From: Betaproteobacteria bacterium HGW-Betaproteobacteria-20
GTDB lineage: Bacteria > Pseudomonadota > Gammaproteobacteria > Burkholderiales > Methylophilaceae
Direction of reading: 5' to 3'
DNA length: 5,656 nucleotides
Assembly: GCA_002842195.1 (NCBI GenBank)
Contig: PHCL01000106.1
Location: 1-5,656 of the forward strand
Shown: in pieces, positions 4,930 to 5,656 of the stretch
Layout: each line of letters begins with the position of its first letter
Position numbering within the stretch: position 1 is the stretch's first letter
Program-made: the position numbers and the translations under genes
Notes under the pieces: model-generated
What the model saw: the letters and a program-made list of their open reading frames with translations, nothing else
Databases searched by the model: none
What the model was told of the DNA's origin: nothing

Positions 4930-5656
4930 ATGATTAAAGTTGTTATAGTCGGAGTAACCGGCCGCATGGGCCACGCGTTACTTGAAGGTGTGTTTGCTGA
5001 TGCTGAATTAGCCCTGCACGGTGCACTGGATCGTGCCGAAACTCCTCAGATAGGACGGGATGCGGGCGAGCAGCTTGGTCAGGTGTCTGGTGTAAAGATT
5101 ACTGATAACATTGAAACCGCATTGGTAAATGCAGATGTTTTAATAGACTTTACGCGACCAGAGGCAAGCATGATGTATCTTGCAGCTTGCCAAAAACATC
5201 ATGTAAAAATGATTATTGGCACGACAGGATTTTCACCCGAACAAAAACTTGCGATTGAATCTGCCTCAAAAAATATTGCGATTGTATTTGCGCCTAACAT
5301 GAGTGTCGGTGTGACCTTGCTGATTAACCTGGTAGAGCAAGCCGCCAAGGTGTTAAATGACGGCTATGACATTGAGATAGTTGAAATGCATCATCGTCAT
5401 AAAGTTGATGCGCCATCAGGCACCGCATTGCGTCTGGGTGAAGCTGCCGCACAAGGGCTTGGTCAGGCGCTTAAAGATTGTGCGATTTATTCCCGCGAGG
5501 GCGTAACAGGCGAGCGCGAGGCAGGAAAAATCGGTTTTGCTACGCTACGCGGCGGCGATGTGGTTGGCGACCATACTGTGGTGCTTGCGGGTATCGGGGA
5601 GCGGGTTGAATTAACGCATAAAGCCAGTAGCCGTGCTACGTTTGCCTTGGGCGCAT
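4930..5656 (+). CDS. dapB: 4-hydroxy-tetrahydrodipicolinate reductase DapB, 3' end cut by window edge
   Basis: The cytoplasmic enzyme that reduces the DapA product with NAD(P)H to tetrahydrodipicolinate, in the pathway to meso-diaminopimelate and lysine. The visible 242 residues lack only about the last 25 of a typical 265-270. The N-terminal Rossmann fold has GVTGRMG (8-14) and the acidic residue of GALDR (D34) near the cofactor ribose. IIGTTGF (95-101) and APNMSVG (121-127) follow. The signature EMHHRHKVDAPSGTA (152-166) carries the catalytic His pair H154/H155, Lys K158 and the substrate-binding Gly-Thr (164-165). GDHTVVLAG (213-221) and ELTHKASSR (227-235) are the usual C-terminal blocks. 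It starts 24 bases after bamE with a strong ribosome site. In many betaproteobacteria dapB is followed by carA, which would lie outside. All visible key residues are intact. Confidence 0.97.
   Translation, partial: MIKVVIVGVTGRMGHALLEGVFADAELALHGALDRAETPQIGRDAGEQLGQVSGVKITDNIETALVNADVLIDFTRPEASMMYLAACQKHHVKMIIGTTGFSPEQKLAIESASKNIAIVFAPNMSVGVTLLINLVEQAAKVLNDGYDIEIVEMHHRHKVDAPSGTALRLGEAAAQGLGQALKDCAIYSREGVTGEREAGKIGFATLRGGDVVGDHTVVLAGIGERVELTHKASSRATFALGA

Noticed and set aside
1..5656. tRNA, rRNA, CRISPR array, riboswitch or phage attachment site
   Set aside because: No cloverleaf, regular repeat array or recognised RNA motif was seen on either strand by eye.

Overview
The window reads as chromosomal DNA of a Gram-negative proteobacterium, most likely a betaproteobacterium and possibly a methylotroph of the Methylophilaceae. 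That placement is an inference from the AT-leaning codon use, the gene order fur / bamE / dapB, and the look of the proteins; it was not tested by any search. Five protein genes are present, two of them cut by the window ends, plus one decayed insertion-sequence fragment.

The left half is on the minus strand. A five-helix membrane sulfatase-fold enzyme of the LTA-synthase/OpgB type (749-2731) is followed after 21 bases by a gene for a glycoside-hydrolase-like TIM-barrel protein that runs off the left edge (1-727). The two look like one transcription unit concerned with envelope or surface glycans, with its own promoter (perfect TATAAT at 2758-2763).

The 420-base gap at 2732-3151 has no intact gene, but it is not empty. 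It holds the 3' end of a decayed IS256-family (mutator-type) element on the minus strand: a transposase C-terminal remnant with an internal deletion, a frameshift and a stop, then a terminal inverted repeat at 2784-2807 that ends just upstream of the sulfatase-family promoter. The part nearer fur (2992-3151) holds a perfect 7-bp hairpin and a possible second transposase tail.

The right half is divergent. fur (3152-3577, minus) is a complete ferric uptake regulator with both metal-site ligand sets. It is separated by 107 bases, holding probable overlapping divergent promoters, from bamE (3685-4905, plus). That gene encodes an unusually long BamE lipoprotein with a long Ala/Pro/Glu linker and a C-terminal NTF2-like (Cds6-type) domain. 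dapB (4930 to the right edge, plus) follows 24 bases later with a good ribosome binding site and encodes dihydrodipicolinate reductase (lysine and diaminopimelate synthesis).

The most interesting points are the BamE-NTF2 fusion, the unannotated IS256 relic with a plausible microhomology deletion junction, and the GH-like protein whose expected acid/base Asn-Glu motif appears replaced by Ala-Thr.
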